Shown in pieces: positions 24,408 to 36,499 of a stretch of DNA of 64,000 nt (positions are counted from its first letter, which is position 1; each line of letters starts with the position of its first letter). The stretch spans positions 1,549,210-1,613,209 of the forward strand of contig JAESIW010000200.1 in NCBI GenBank assembly GCA_016802295.1, given 5' to 3'. The position numbers were made by a program, and so were the translations under genes. This DNA is from Brachionus rotundiformis. Its lineage: Eukaryota > Rotifera > Eurotatoria > Ploima > Brachionidae. The notes beneath the pieces are model-generated. The model had not been told where the DNA came from, ran no database searches, and worked only from the letters and a program-made list of their open reading frames with translations.

Positions 24408-26606
24408 TTTTTGGATGTTTTCGATGATATCTTAGGTGGAATTATTGAACTGATAGCATTTTTTTCAATGAAAATTTTATTGGTAAAAAATGAAAAACTT
24501 GACGTTGACCACTTATGAAATACAGGCCGACTTGTAGGCATCGTGGCGGTTCTTAAACTGGTTAACCGAGGTCGATTCACTCGTTAATGACTCTGTTAGC
24601 GAAGAAGTTAACTCACTGCTGACATTTGGTCGTGACTTGGCCAGAAAGTCTTCTCATGTGTCCCCCACCCATATTACCGGCTGGTCCTACTTGCGAGAGA
24701 GAGCTGCAGTGTTCCATAGGTTTCACCAAGCGTACAGTGTTGACTCCGTGGTAGAATTTAAACAGTTGGATCATATCTCCTCTCACTCGGCGCTCCTGAA
24801 GTGTCGTGAGTCCTAAGACAGCAAGGCGATCAGCATAGCTCCTGTTCCTGTATCTGCTCACTAGCTTAGTGGCTCTTCGTTGCACAGATTCGAGGATTTT
24901 GNNNNNNNNNNNNNNNNNNNNNNNNNNNNNNNNNNNNNNNNNNNNNNNNNNNNNNNNNNNNNNNNNNNNNNNNNNNNNNNNNNNNNNNNNNNNNNNNNNN
25001 NNNNNNNNNNNNNNNNNNNNNNNNNNNNNNNNNNNNNNNNNNNNNNNNNNNNNNNNNNNNNNNNNNNNNNNNNNNNNNNNNNNNNNNNNNNNNNNNNNNN
25101 NNNNNNNNNNNNNNNNNNNNNNNNNNNNNNNNNNNNNNNNNNNNNNNNNNNNNNNNNNNNNNNNNNNNNNNNNNNNNNNNNNNNNNNNNNNNNNNNNNNN
25201 NNNNNNNNNNNNNNNNNNNNNNNNNNNNNNNNNNNNNNNNNNNNNNNNNNNNNNNNNNNNNNNNNNNNNNNNNNNNNNNNNNNNNNNNNNNNNNNNNNNN
25301 NNNNNNNNNNNNNNNNNNNNNNNNNNNNNNNNNNNNNNNNNNNNNNNNNNNNNNNNNNNNNNNNNNNNNNNNNNNNNNNNNNNNNNNNNNNNNNNNNNNN
25401 NNNNNNNNNNNNNNNNNNNNNNNNNNNNNNNNNNNNNNNNNNNNNNNNNNNNNNNNNNNNNNNNNNNNNNNNNNNNNNNNNNNNNNNNNNNNNNNNNNNN
25501 NNNNNNNNNNNNNNNNNNNNNNNNNNNNNNNNNNNNNNNNNTTTTTGGATGTTTTCGATGATATCTTAGATGGAATTATTGAACTGATAGCATTTTTTTC
25601 AATGAAAATTTTATTGGTAAAAAATGAAAAACTTGACGTTGACCACTTTTGAAATACAGGCCGACTTGTAGGCATCGTGGCGGTTCTTGAACTGGTTAAC
25701 CGAGGTCGATTCACTCGTTAATGACTCTGTTAGCGAAGAAGTTAACTCACTGCTGACATTTGGTCGTGACTTGGCCAGAAAGTCTTCTCATGTGTCCCCT
25801 ACCCATATTACCGGCTGGTCCTACTTGCGAGAGAGAGCTGCAGTGTTCCATAGGTTTCACCAAGCGTACAGTGTTGACTCCGTGGTAGAATTTGAACAGT
25901 TCGATCATATCTCCTCTCACTCGGCGCTCCTGAAGTGTCCTAAGACAGCAAGGCGATCAGCATAGCTCTTGTTCCTGTATCTGCTCACTAGCTTAGTGGC
26001 TCTTCGTTGTACAGATTCGAGGATTTTAATGTCCTTTTTGCTGTAAGGAGACCAGACTGCTGCAGCATACTCCAGGTGGGGTCTGACGAAGGCACATTAG
26101 AGAATCCTGCACGTATCGATAGTCCAATACCTGAATGATTTCATTAGCTGTCCAAGGACGGCAGTAGCCTTATTGCCCTGGATTCTTATGTGGGTGGAGA
26201 ATTTCAGATTGCGTGAGAGAGTGACTCCAAGGTCTTTTTCTGTTTCGACATATTTCAGAGTGTTGCTCCCTTCAGAATCACCCATGACAAGTTCAGAATT
26301 GATTTGTTTACCATTGGTTCTGCTGAAGTCCATAACCTTACATTTGTCGACCTTAAAGAGCATGCGCCATTTTTCGGACCATTCCATCAGTGCATTTAGG
26401 TCGTTCTGAAGAACTGAGAGGTCGTTGTTACTGCGGACTGTGGCGATTAGCTTGCTGTCGTCCGCAAATAGCTTAACTAGACGACTTACCGCTTCAGGCA
26501 TGTCGTTAATGTAGATGACAAAAAGGAGAGGTCCTAAAACACTGCCTTGCGGGACCCCACTGGTCACATCAATCCAGTCCGCCTTCTGCTTCCCAATCAG
26601 TCGGAA
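24408..26606 (-). mobile_element. CR1/L2-like LINE, 5'-truncated, spanning an assembly gap
   Basis: A minus-strand non-LTR retrotransposon. The 26097-26567 frame carries reverse-transcriptase block GVPQGSVLGPLLFVIYIND and the catalytic LFADDSKL (a FADD variant), then KDLGVTLSRNLKFSTHI. Downstream come VQRRATKLV and LGLTTLQERRVRGDMI, and the C-terminus ends near SVNQFKNRHDAYKSACIS. No endonuclease domain is present: similarity stops abruptly near 26606, as in target-primed 5' truncation. Frames are interrupted by small indels, so it is probably dead. The last ~490 bp is present twice, on either side of the N gap (24408-24901 and 25542-26028), about 98% identical, with one copy carrying a 7-nt insertion. 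Confidence 0.88.
24902..25541. other. Assembly gap (640 N)
   Basis: Unknown bases inside the LINE, flanked by near-identical sequence on both sides. Long open frames spanning it are artefacts of N translation. Confidence 1.
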
Positions 26607-26771
26607 CTAATTTTTGCTTTTATAGTTCATAGAAACTAAACAGTCAAAAAAATACTTAATTTTTGATTTTCTGAAAAAATTTAGACTTAATTTTTTTTAT
26701 TAAAATTTTATTATTCACAAATTCTGAAATAATAAACAATAATCTAAAAATTTCTTAGAAATATTTTGAAT

Positions 26772-27011
26772 CTATCTGTAAGCATCTTCAATTGTAAAAT
26801 AAAAATCAATTAGCTTTACAAATTGATAATCATCACATTGATAGTCATATGGATCACAAAATTCTTCATAGGCGTATAATCTTTCTAAATCATAATACTC
26901 AAAATTTGAATCAGTAATTACTGCACTTTCAATAAATTGTTGATGAACAAAGACATGTAAATTCAAATTTAAAAAAATCAAAAAAACTAATAATTTTCTA
27001 TTTAGTAGCAT
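26772..27011 (-). CDS. Small secreted acidic, tyrosine-rich peptide (79 aa)
   Basis: The N-terminus (MLLNRKLLVFLIFLNLNLHV) is a good signal peptide. The mature part is rich in Asp, Glu and Tyr, with two cysteines (EEFCDPYDYQCDDYQF), and ends IEDAYR. A well-placed TATA box (27044-27053) lies about 33-42 nt upstream of the ATG, giving a very short 5' UTR, which supports a real, intronless gene. Family unknown. It could be a neuropeptide-like, cuticle or secreted matrix peptide, but no processing sites are obvious. Confidence 0.6.
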   Translation of the reverse strand: MLLNRKLLVFLIFLNLNLHVFVHQQFIESAVITDSNFEYYDLERLYAYEEFCDPYDYQCDDYQFVKLIDFYFTIEDAYR

Positions 27012-27043
27012 TTAATAATATTAGTTAAGTTTTGTTTTATCAT

Positions 27044-27053
27044 CTTTATATAG
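27044..27053 (-). promoter_or_regulatory. TATA box of the small secreted peptide gene
   Basis: Minus-strand ctatataaag, 33 nt upstream of the ATG at 27011. Position fits a canonical core promoter with the start site just before the ATG. Confidence 0.6.
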
Positions 27054-27257
27054 GATTTAAAAGAGTATTTTTAATCAAACAATCTCGTTCCTATTGGAAA
27101 TTAAAATCAAACATCCTTGTACTATTTGTAATAAATAAAAAATTAAAAATAGTTTTTTATTAAATAAATCTATTGGTAGTTACAATTTAAATTTGTTAAA
27201 ATCTTTGGAAAAATTGTCTATTCTTAATTTAAAAAAACCCAAAAAAAAACATAACAA

Positions 27258-30200
27258 TTATGAATGAGTATCTAAGCGTATTAATCTTAGTTTATTGGAA
27301 TCAACTAATACAGTAGCAGCTTCATTACTTCCTCCGCAGTAATGAGACGATGAAAATACCGTCAATAATTTACCACCTAATTGAATTTTAAAACCAATTT
27401 GTTGAACTTCATGAGCTCTTACAACATAAGATAAATTATTTTTTTTTAAAAATTCATTTAATGCCTGATGACTAAAAAAATAACCAGTACCACGCTGCTT
27501 ATTTTCAGTAAAACCACAATTTTCTGTCAACTTATTGCTGTCCACTATATGCTGAGTTCTTTTATAATAATAAAAGTTAAGAAATTAAAATATTGACCAT
27601 CTACTTACGGCAAAGGATCATTCCATAGCATTTCCCAAGCCATTGGAGACTCGTTTTCCGGATTACTAAGAGGACACTTTATTTTATTAATTTCATCTAC
27701 TTTAACATCAGTTTGTATCAATTCTGAGGGAATTCCGCCATGTATACAGAATATTTTATTATCTACAATAGCTGCAAGTGGCAAACAATCGAAAACCTCA
27801 TTTATTTCTTCCCAAACCTGCTCTCCAAGTTCATTGCCAAATTTTGCTCTGCATTCACTTAAATTTTTTATGTATAATTTAACTTGTTTTTATACAACAC
27901 AGTAAAAAATTTACTCATAAAAGTGGTACATTTTTTGGATATCTCTTAGTTCATGATTTCCACGTAGGATAAAAAATTTATTAGGACACAAAATCTTTTG
28001 AGAAAACATGTAACTAATTACTTCAACCCCCTCATTGCCACGATCTACGTAATCGCCAAGAAACAAGAAGCTTGAAGGGGTTAGCATAGGTCCCATGCGC
28101 CATAAAGCTTTTTCAAAACAAATAAGATCATAAAAATTTCCGTGAATATCTCCAAGGATGTAACATGGTGCATTTATTTTTAACAATCTATTCTCTCTAG
28201 AGACTATTTCTTTGAGGCTTCGGCAAATCATAATAAGACACTTAGCCATGGCTATCATATCCACTTTTCCCCAACTGTATGCATCTTTGCTAATTATTAT
28301 ATCATTTGATGTGTTCATACTCTTAATTGCTCTTTCGTAATATCGCAAACCATTTAACATTTCATTTGGTTGAGTTTTCTCCAAATAGAAAAAAAAATTA
28401 ATTTTTTCTTTTAATTAAAATTGGTAAATTTTTTTCCTCTAAATTTATCTAAAAAAAATATGAAAACAAATAAAAATAATATTATACCTGATTAAAAGAA
28501 TCTAATGACTCTATACGACCAAATTGTGGTTTATTTAAATCTGTGAATATTGGTTCATCTTAAAAAATTTTTAAAAATTGGATAAAACAATTTTTCTTTT
28601 ACCAATTGAAATATTGGGAGTTGTAGCTCCTTCAAGTTCCCATAATGCTGATATATCAGCTACAGTCCCAGTCCGTTTAATACGAACAGAATGCGTAGCT
28701 ATTTCATAAAGCTCCTCTTTTTTTTCACTTTCTGTCACAAAACTGTTGTCTTGTCTAGCTTTTGTTTTTACATTTTTATCCAATTCTGAATTTAACCCAA
28801 GTCCAGCATAATTTAGAATATCAGTAATAGACTTGTTAAATCGAAACAGAACTGAAGTTCCTCGAAACTTAAGCTGTCCGACCCCAATTAAAAAATCGGA
28901 CAGTGTCAAATTTTCACTTTTATTTTGTAGACCAAATGCCCTAAAAAAATTTTAGATTTTTTTTTGAAAAATTGTTTTCAAATACTTGTATCCATTAAAT
29001 GCCTCAATTTCCAAAGATTCATTATCCAATTTAACACCTCCTTTTTTTAAGCCTGTTATGTCTTTAGTTAAATTCCTAAAATAAAATTATTAAAAAATAA
29101 ACTTTAATTAACTAGAATCAAAAAATACCGGAATTGATCAAAGTTCATTTTTGAGCTAATTTGAGGAAGATTGGAGTCCAATTGATTATTAAGATGTCTG
29201 TTAAATTCACTAAACGAGTAATATCGAAAAATGTATTTACATCGTTGTTCAGCTGGTGGACCACCATGTTGAGTTAATGGTTCCATTGCAGCCAAACCTA
29301 TTATTTAAATAAAAATTACCAATTTTTGATTTCAAAAAGTTTTATCAAAAAATAAAAATTTCGTACCCATTATAAAATCTGAGAAAGACAACATACATTT
29401 TTGGTTTAAATCAAATGCATAGAAATACTTTTCCAGAACATTATTTAAATCTAAGGTTGAATTAATTTGCTGAAGGAAAAAAGAAGCAAACTGGTAGAAC
29501 AAAATTTTAAACTTCGTAATGCTTAAATATTCACTTGGATACGTGTACTCAAAGTATATATTAAAAAGTCTCTCTTGAACTTAAAAATTAATAATGTAAT
29601 TTAGAAAAAATTAGAACATAATTAAAAAATGAGTCTAACTATTTTTGTGGAATTTTGCCGATGAAACCATTAAATCAATTAAAGAAGGTGCTTGTTGATT
29701 ACCTAATTGTCCATCAGATAAAAAATAAGTCATTTTGGGTTCATAAAAAACATTGTCTACCATTAAATTAAGTTCATTTGATTCGTTTATAAATTTTTTA
29801 AAAAAAAGTAATGGTTCCAATCCTAAAAGTTTATAGGATAACTGAGCTTGTTTCAGCTCATTAAAATTCATCCATAGTAATTTTTCGTCTAAATTGTCAT
29901 TGTTAATTTCATTTGGATTTTCATGGTTTAAATGATTAAGCTTGGATGATTTATTCAAAATAACCAAAAAATAGGTTAATTTTGGGGCATTAGATTTTTG
30001 GAAAGAGTACAATGGAAACAAATGAGTTGAGTAAATACGTATCAAACAGATTGATTCACATTTTTCATATGCTGGATCTGCTTTAGATTCACCTTCAATT
30101 TGGATTAAATTTTTACAAAATTCTTCTTCAAACTCCTAAGATTAATTCATAAATAAATAATTAAAATATTTTTTTAAAAAGCAACATTTATTGTGCGCTC

Positions 30201-30614
30201 GATCAATTGGCCTGTAGTCTCTTTGGTATTCGAATTTAAAAATGGAAACCAGTACTGAAAGGAACGCGCATCCTGAGAATGACAAGTATTTTTTAGCAGA
30301 AGAGATTGCCTAGAATTATTTAAAATCACCAAAACAATTAGGTCTTGGCCGATTTCAGTTGGCTTTATAGCTTGGTAAAGATTTTCGGCCGCCACTTTAA
30401 AAAAGTCTAAAAAAATTTTATAAAAGGACAAATTTTAATAATATTGATTTTTTTTTAAATTTCTAACTATTTTGCAAGAATTTTAAAATGTCTTTATTGA
30501 AATATTATTATTGTTATTTAATAAGCTGATTTCATTATGTAATAGTATTTTTAAGTACTAAAAATGTGTCTCAATAAATTTAAAATTATTTAAATTTTCT
30601 TTACAATTGAGCAT
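27258..30614 (-). CDS. Atypical PPP-family Ser/Thr phosphatase with EF-hand-like N-terminal region
   Basis: Metallophosphatase, about 870 aa. Exons, in transcription order: (30605-30614, tentative ATG exon), 30186-30406, 29640-30135, 29367-29579, 29129-29297, 28986-29075, 28603-28940, 28488-28558, 27915-28378, 27609-27857, 27258-27558; all phases agree. The C-terminal ~335 residues carry the PPP signatures GDIHG, GDYVDRG, RGNHE, IHGGIP and RAHEV, all needed for the two-metal active site. The usual SAPNYCG is replaced by SSSHYCGGSN, unlike PP1, PP2A or calcineurin. The N-terminal half includes degenerate EF-hand-like segments (DLNQKCMLSFSDF) and LAAMEPLTQHGGPPAEQRC, a pattern I associate with uncharacterised EF-hand phosphatases. 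Classical PPEF is a weaker alternative. Substrate and the true first exon are unknown. Confidence 0.88.
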
Positions 30615-31685
30615 AAAATATTTCGGGTTACGTGAATGTTTTAGTTTAATTTTTTGGCATGATTTACACTAATTAGTTTTGTTTCTGAGATATTGGATAA
30701 ATAACTAAATACAAATTAAGTTTAAAAACTGGCTCTCATGTTTCTAAGGATAATTTTTTTATTGAAAATTAATGATTTGAATCAAATTACTTAAAAAAAT
30801 AATTACCAAAAAATCTTGTTTAGAAATAAAATCTAAAAAGCAATTAATCATTTAAAAATAAATAAAAATAAAAATTACTTCAATTTATTTAAAATTTTTC
30901 TTATTTAATAATCGCTTCTAAAAAAAATCTAATATTTTTGTTTAAATTAAACTAGGTAACTAAGTGAATTAGCAAATTTAAAAAACAACTTTTTGAGCTT
31001 AAAAAACGTTCTATAGGAATGAATAAAAAGAATGCCCTGTATATCAATAAATAATCATGCAATAGTATGCTTTTGATTTTCCTTACAATAAAATATCAAA
31101 TTAAATTTTTATCAATATTAATCAAAAATTATCAAAATTCCTAGAGACTGATGATTTAAATATCAAAATATTCCAATATATTTCAAATTGTAGCAAGATT
31201 TTCAAATAACAACACCTATATCAAGCACTTATAAAAAGTAAAGACTAAAAATGATGTTCTAAAATTACAAATCAGTAAGCTCTTAATGGTTCAGAAAAAG
31301 AAGCAGAGTAGGTAATAAGTTTCCGGAATCAATCAACACTGGATTTGGCGTCTGCCAATTCAAAAAATGAAACTAAAAACTTTGATAACTTATCAAACTT
31401 ATCAGACTATGTCTAAAAGATCGAATTATTTAAAAAAGAACATCTATATTGTTACTTTATATATCATAGAATCTAATATCTTAATTTTTTTTAAATTTTG
31501 TTTAATTGGATTGCAACCACATCCAACTTATAGTAGTGACGTTCTATATAAACATTCTGTATCTTTTTCATATTTTATATCAAAATAGTTTTGATTTTTA
31601 AATTTTTAAAAATTAAATTTCTATATAATGTTTAACTGAGGGTTATTTCTTGACGTCACAATATAACAAAAAAACATATCGTTCG

Positions 31686-31719
31686 TTATAACCATTTACC
31701 AATTGGTAAATGGTTATAA
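31686..31719. repeat. Perfect 34-bp palindrome
   Basis: Half-site ttataaccatttaccaa is followed directly by its exact reverse complement, with no spacer. A partial further copy (taaatggttaaa) follows at once. Confidence 0.95.
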
Positions 31720-32685
31720 ATGGTTAAAATAAAAAGGTTTAGACCTATTGTCAAAGACCAAAGTAAAAACCAGCAAAACAAATTGAATAATTTTTCCAAT
31801 GTTTTGATTACATTTTTAATTACATGATATCTATAATTTAAAAAATAAGAATTTTCTATTCTTTTAAACACGACTCTTTTTTTTTTAATAATTGAGTCGA
31901 ATAAAGAATAAATTTTGATTGAAATATAAGAAAGTTTCTTAGTTTTTGTGTTTACTTCTATTTTAGGAAATACGGTAATAAAGTAAAAACTAATTATTTT
32001 CCTAATTTTATTTCTAAAATAATAAAGAACATAAAAGTTTTAAACTGGATCTTTATTTGTCGATTTTTTATAAAGTTTACCCTAAGTATCTTTTTTATGA
32101 AATGAAAGATTTTTATTGTATCATTGACATATGATACAATTCTCATAATAATTGAAAAAATGATCATTGGTCAATACTTTGTTTGAAACTTAAATGTTTT
32201 TCCTTTTTTTACCATTTTTACTTGAGAAAAAATGTAAATTTATGAAAAATTACGGAATTTTACATCTATTGACAATGAAATCATAAAAATCTAGTATATC
32301 AAAATTGAATACTTAATTTCAAAGAAAATTTTTAGCTTAACTTTCCAATATTATACATCTGTATTTTGTTTAAGATGGCCGAAAAGATTAATTATCAAAC
32401 AATGCTTTTCTATTCAAGTCCCTTCTATATTTGGTGAGAATATTTCAAATTTGGTATGAAGCCAAAAATAATGACGATTTATTGATTGGAGTATAATATC
32501 TAATGGCAGAGAAAAATGTTGCTCTCTTTCAGTACTATTCTATTAAATATTAAAAATAAACGAAAACTCTGTTCAGTACTCTTTGGATGAAGAATCTAAA
32601 AATGAATTTCAACAAATTTTTTCTAAATACGGAAATTATGTCAAACATTTTCATGATTAAGTTTTTAATGGCATTTTTTTAGGGT

Positions 32686-33095
32686 GTTACAATTGTAACA
32701 TTATTGCAAGCTTCAAAGAAATTTATAGTTCAGAATCAATTTCACAAGCAAGAGTTTTTTGTCTGGAAACATTTGATTGTATGAATACAATACCTGAATT
32801 CATAGTTTACGATCTAGGCTTTTTAATGAAAAAATATATAAATAATCAACAAAGGATAAAGAAAAAAACAAGCAGATTAAATACATTACAAAGTAAGAAT
32901 ATCGTTGTTGATAGATCCATTTTCAGAAGCACTCAAAAAAGGAAATATAAATTTTGTAGAGAAAATTGTAATCCTGGCAAATATCCTGATCTAAAAGAAA
33001 TAAATACATCAGTTTGAGAAGAAATAAATTATTGGCTATCAGGCTATAAGCATTTGCTAAAAAATATGGATAAAATAAGATATTTTTTTTTTATA
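32686..33095 (+). pseudogene. KDZ-type transposase-like C-terminal relic
   Basis: Translation from about 32692 reads CYNCNIIASFKEIYSSESIS, then IPEFIVYDLGFLMKKYINN, KFCRENCNPGKYPDLKEINT, an in-frame TGA at 33016, and EEINYWLSGYKHLLKNM. The order 'PEL.VYD..C...KY', then 'VDR.H...H....NC.P..YP.L..INT', then 'E..N.WL..Y' is what I recall from KDZ (Kyakuja-Dileera-Zisupton) transposases. The normal Cys after YD and the His of the DRxH step are altered. Truncated at both ends and interrupted, so dead. The family call is from memory and needs a profile search. Confidence 0.55.
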
Positions 33096-34293
33096 TAACA
33101 TATTTAATGAATTTAACATGTCTCGTTTATTGAATATTTTTATTATTATTTAATTAAATTTTAAGTCCCATGGACAATTTGAAATAAAAATTGAGAGAAA
33201 ATTAAATATCCATTTTACAATAAAAGTAAATAAGAAATTATCAAAAATAAAATTTAATTTTAAAATATAACAAATCTTCTAATCTTTCAATTTATATACA
33301 ATTAATATATAATAATTAATACAAAGGTTAAGTCATGCCTCAATAAGGATGATGTACAATACAGAAATAAAGAAAAGTTCATTATTAGTCTTTTCTTACA
33401 ACAACATAAAGGAAATCTTTATCTTCGAGCCAATTTTTTTTTTCTAAATTACATTGGAAAAGATTTACTGTTATTTTAAGTTTTTGCACATAATGGATTT
33501 TACTCCTGTCATTAGGTCGGTCCAATAGGTCGAATTTTATAGAAAAAATCTTCTTTTTATCTTACAAAATAAAAAAATTCAAAATTCTTCGAAAATTAAA
33601 AAAAACGATAATTTTTGGCCCTTTTACAATTTAATAAAATATTTAATATAATTAAATCATAATCAATTATATCAGCTAAATAGATAAAAAACAACATTTC
33701 CATTTTTTTAAAAACACACAATTCCTTTTTTTAAACAAGTCTCCTTATATTAATTAATTAATTAACTAATAGAAGAAAAATATTTAAATAAAATAAATAT
33801 CTAAAATAATATAGAGATTAGAGATCATTTTTTTGTCATATATGGTTCAATCTTTGTTAAAGATTTAAATTTTCAAAAAGTACTTCAGAATGATTTTTAA
33901 AGAATCATTTTCGTACTTATAGAAACTCTAAACTTAAAATTTTGACTAATCAGAAATAAAATATTCTTCTTAGTTAATCTAAGCTTTAATTAAATAATTA
34001 TTTTTATTATATTATCTTTTTTGTTTTTATAATATTTTCTTCGAATGAAGTGTTCTTTTTCAAACTTAAGTTCAATTTATTTATTTTAAAAATATCTTAA
34101 TCATAAAAAAGTCTACATTTAAAAGCAAGCTTTGTTTCTCATATGAAAAAAAATTTTTGCACAAAAACTTAGCATAAAAAAAATTCTCACAAAATTTATT
34201 ATTAACTTCATTTGTAAAACGTAGACAAAAATATCTTAAATAATTTCAATTGAATAAAAATTCAAATTTTTTACTGATATTAAAAAAACCAAA

Positions 34294-35760
34294 ATGGGAA
34301 TCGGCGGAAGCTCGGTGCTTAACATACCTGGAGGTGGTTCGGACGGATATCATGTCCTCAAAGTAAAAATTGCATAACCAAAAATATTCTATTATCAAAA
34401 TAAATTAAGGTCCAAGAAAATTCACCTGGTGCTCGAGCTGGTCTTGAACCTTTTTTTGATTTTATCATAGCAATAAATGGTTCAAGACTTGACCAAGACA
34501 ATGACACTCTTCGAATGATTTTGGGCTCTAATATTGATAAACCTTGCAAGCTTTTGGTTTTTAGTTCAAAGACAATGAATATCAGAGAGATCACATTAGT
34601 TCCTACTAAAAACTGGGGTGGTCAAGGCGTTCTTGGAGTATCGATTAGATTTTGCTCGTTCGAAAGAGCCAATGAAAATGTTTGGCACGTCCTAGAGGTT
34701 CAGCCTAATTCTCCAGCATCTCTAGCTGGTCTAAGGTCAAACACGGACTATATAATTGGTTCTGACTCACTTTTAACAGAGGTAAAATCTGTAATTATTG
34801 TTTAATTTTAATCTAAATATAAATTTCAAGCCAGAAGATCTATTTACTCTAATCGAATCATCAGAAAACAAACAATTAAAGTTATATGTTTATAATTTTG
34901 AATTGGATAATGTAAGAGAGGTCCTTTTGACTCCGAACAGTGCTTGGGGCGGAGAAGGAAGTTTAGGCTGCGGCATAGGCTACGGATATTTGCATAGAAT
35001 TCCGATAAAAGATGAAAAAAATCCAAGTTCTTTGCCAAATATGCAATCTACCAACAGCCTTAATCCCAATGTCTCGATGGCTAGCAATTTGAGTACGATG
35101 ACCAACATTGGAAGCCAGTCATCGCTTTTAAGTAATATAAGTGTTCAATCTTCCTTGGTGAATTCAGGAAACATTACTCTAAATCCAAATATATCAACTC
35201 CAGCTCCGGTTCAACCAAACGAAGTCGAAAAGCTTGAGAAACAATTAGAAAAAACCCATGTTACTGAGTCTGAAAATACAGCTCAAACATCGAACGAGAC
35301 TGTAGGACAGCCTCCAAATTCAAATCCAACCTTTGCCTCTACATTTGGAAACGAAAACGTGAATGTTGAAGAAACTGCACCAGCCTCTATTAATATTAAC
35401 CAATATTTTCCAAATACGCCACAACAAGTTGAGCAAACTGTTCTACCCAATCAAAATACCACAGTGGCTAACACAAATTTACCAAATCAAGAAAATGTTC
35501 AAATTCAGCCTCCGATTAATTTTTTACAGCAATTTAAAATACCAGAACAAAAGACAGATGCGCCACAATTAGCTCCTTTCAATCCAGATCTTTTAAGTGG
35601 AAATTCGAACCAGATTGTTCAAAATTTGGTTCAACAAACAATATCAAATCATTTTCAACAACAATTACAGCAGCAGAATTTCAGCCAAGTGGATCATCAT
35701 CATCACGAACAAGGTCATTCACACGAGCATGGATGTTCTGGACATGGTCATTCACACTAA
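34294..35760 (+). CDS. GORASP: GRASP55/65 Golgi reassembly-stacking protein with His-rich tail
   Basis: Peripheral Golgi protein that tethers cisternae through its N-terminal tandem PDZ (GRASP) domains and takes part in unconventional secretion. Exons 34294..34362, 34410..34781, 34831..35760; 456 aa. Seen: MG start with Gly2 available for myristoylation; PDZ1 (DGYHVLKVQENSPGARAGLE, NGSRL, WGGQGVLGVSIRFCSF); PDZ2 (WHVLEVQPNSPASLAGL, DYIIGSD, SAWGGEGSLGCGIGYGYLHR). This is near-colinear with vertebrate GRASPs. The Ser/Pro/Gln/Asn-rich C-terminal half (SPR region, residues ~225-430) is low complexity, as usual. The last 20-odd residues are strikingly histidine-rich (DHHHHEQGHSHEHGCSGH), which I do not know from vertebrate GRASPs. 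Metazoans have one or two paralogues; I cannot say which this is. Confidence 0.95.
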
Positions 35761-36499
35761 AATTTTATCTATTAAAGTTACTACAGAATTATTTTATTTA
35801 TGGTTATAATTAAAAAAAGCGATTTTTTTTAAGTTATTTTATTTTTTTAAATTTTTTATTGGGGAATAAAAAGTTGATTGAAAATCACTGAAAAATATTT
35901 TTATCTTAAGTTAAGAAATTGGTTTAATTTGATTAAATTAATGAAAAAAGATTCATCGTAAGGTACCACCTAACATAACACATTATATTTAATCATTTAG
36001 TAAATAAATTTTTTTAATAAACAAATAAGCTTATTTTTTCCAAAGTTCCATTCGCTTAATCTGTTTATATTTTGAAAAAAAGAAGTTTTGTTTTGGTTGA
36101 TATTACCACTATTTGTAACAAATTAAAATATGTAATTACTAGGTTTTACTTCTTAACTTACATTTAAATATATAAATAATAAAATTTCCTGCTAATTTAG
36201 CTTCAATGATTAAAGAAATTAATTTTACTAATTCATAATAAATTTTTTATGATGCTTATTTTCAAGGTAGCTTTTAATGATTTTTTTTATTAAAACATAT
36301 TTATCTAATTAATTATTTATTTAATTGAAATTCGAAGATGGTTCTTTTGTTAAAATAAAAATTTGCTAATTAAGTATATTTCAACTAAAAGTAAAAATAT
36401 TCTCGAACTATTTTTATTAAAAATATTAAACAAATTTATATTAATTCTTTGATAGAATAACTCTCGGGAAATAGAAATTTTACTAAATTTAAAATTCAA
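35761..36499. other. Convergent intergenic spacer
   Basis: About 740 bp of AT-rich sequence between the 3' ends of the GRASP and Ly6-like genes. Nothing recognised. Confidence 0.5.

Larger units (their letters stand above)
30615..34293. other. AT-rich intergenic region
   Basis: 3.7 kb between a minus-strand and a plus-strand gene, so promoters of both should lie here. Apart from the palindrome at 31686 and the transposase-like relic at 32686, I see no supported feature. The open frame 31367-31588 lacks coding character. Confidence 0.5.

Noticed and set aside
24866..25714. Long open frames over the N gap (both strands)
   Set aside because: They consist of N translated as unknown residues; only the flanking LINE sequence is real.
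31367..31588. 73-aa open frame
   Set aside because: Low-complexity Ile/Phe/Tyr-rich translation of AT-rich DNA; no splice partners.
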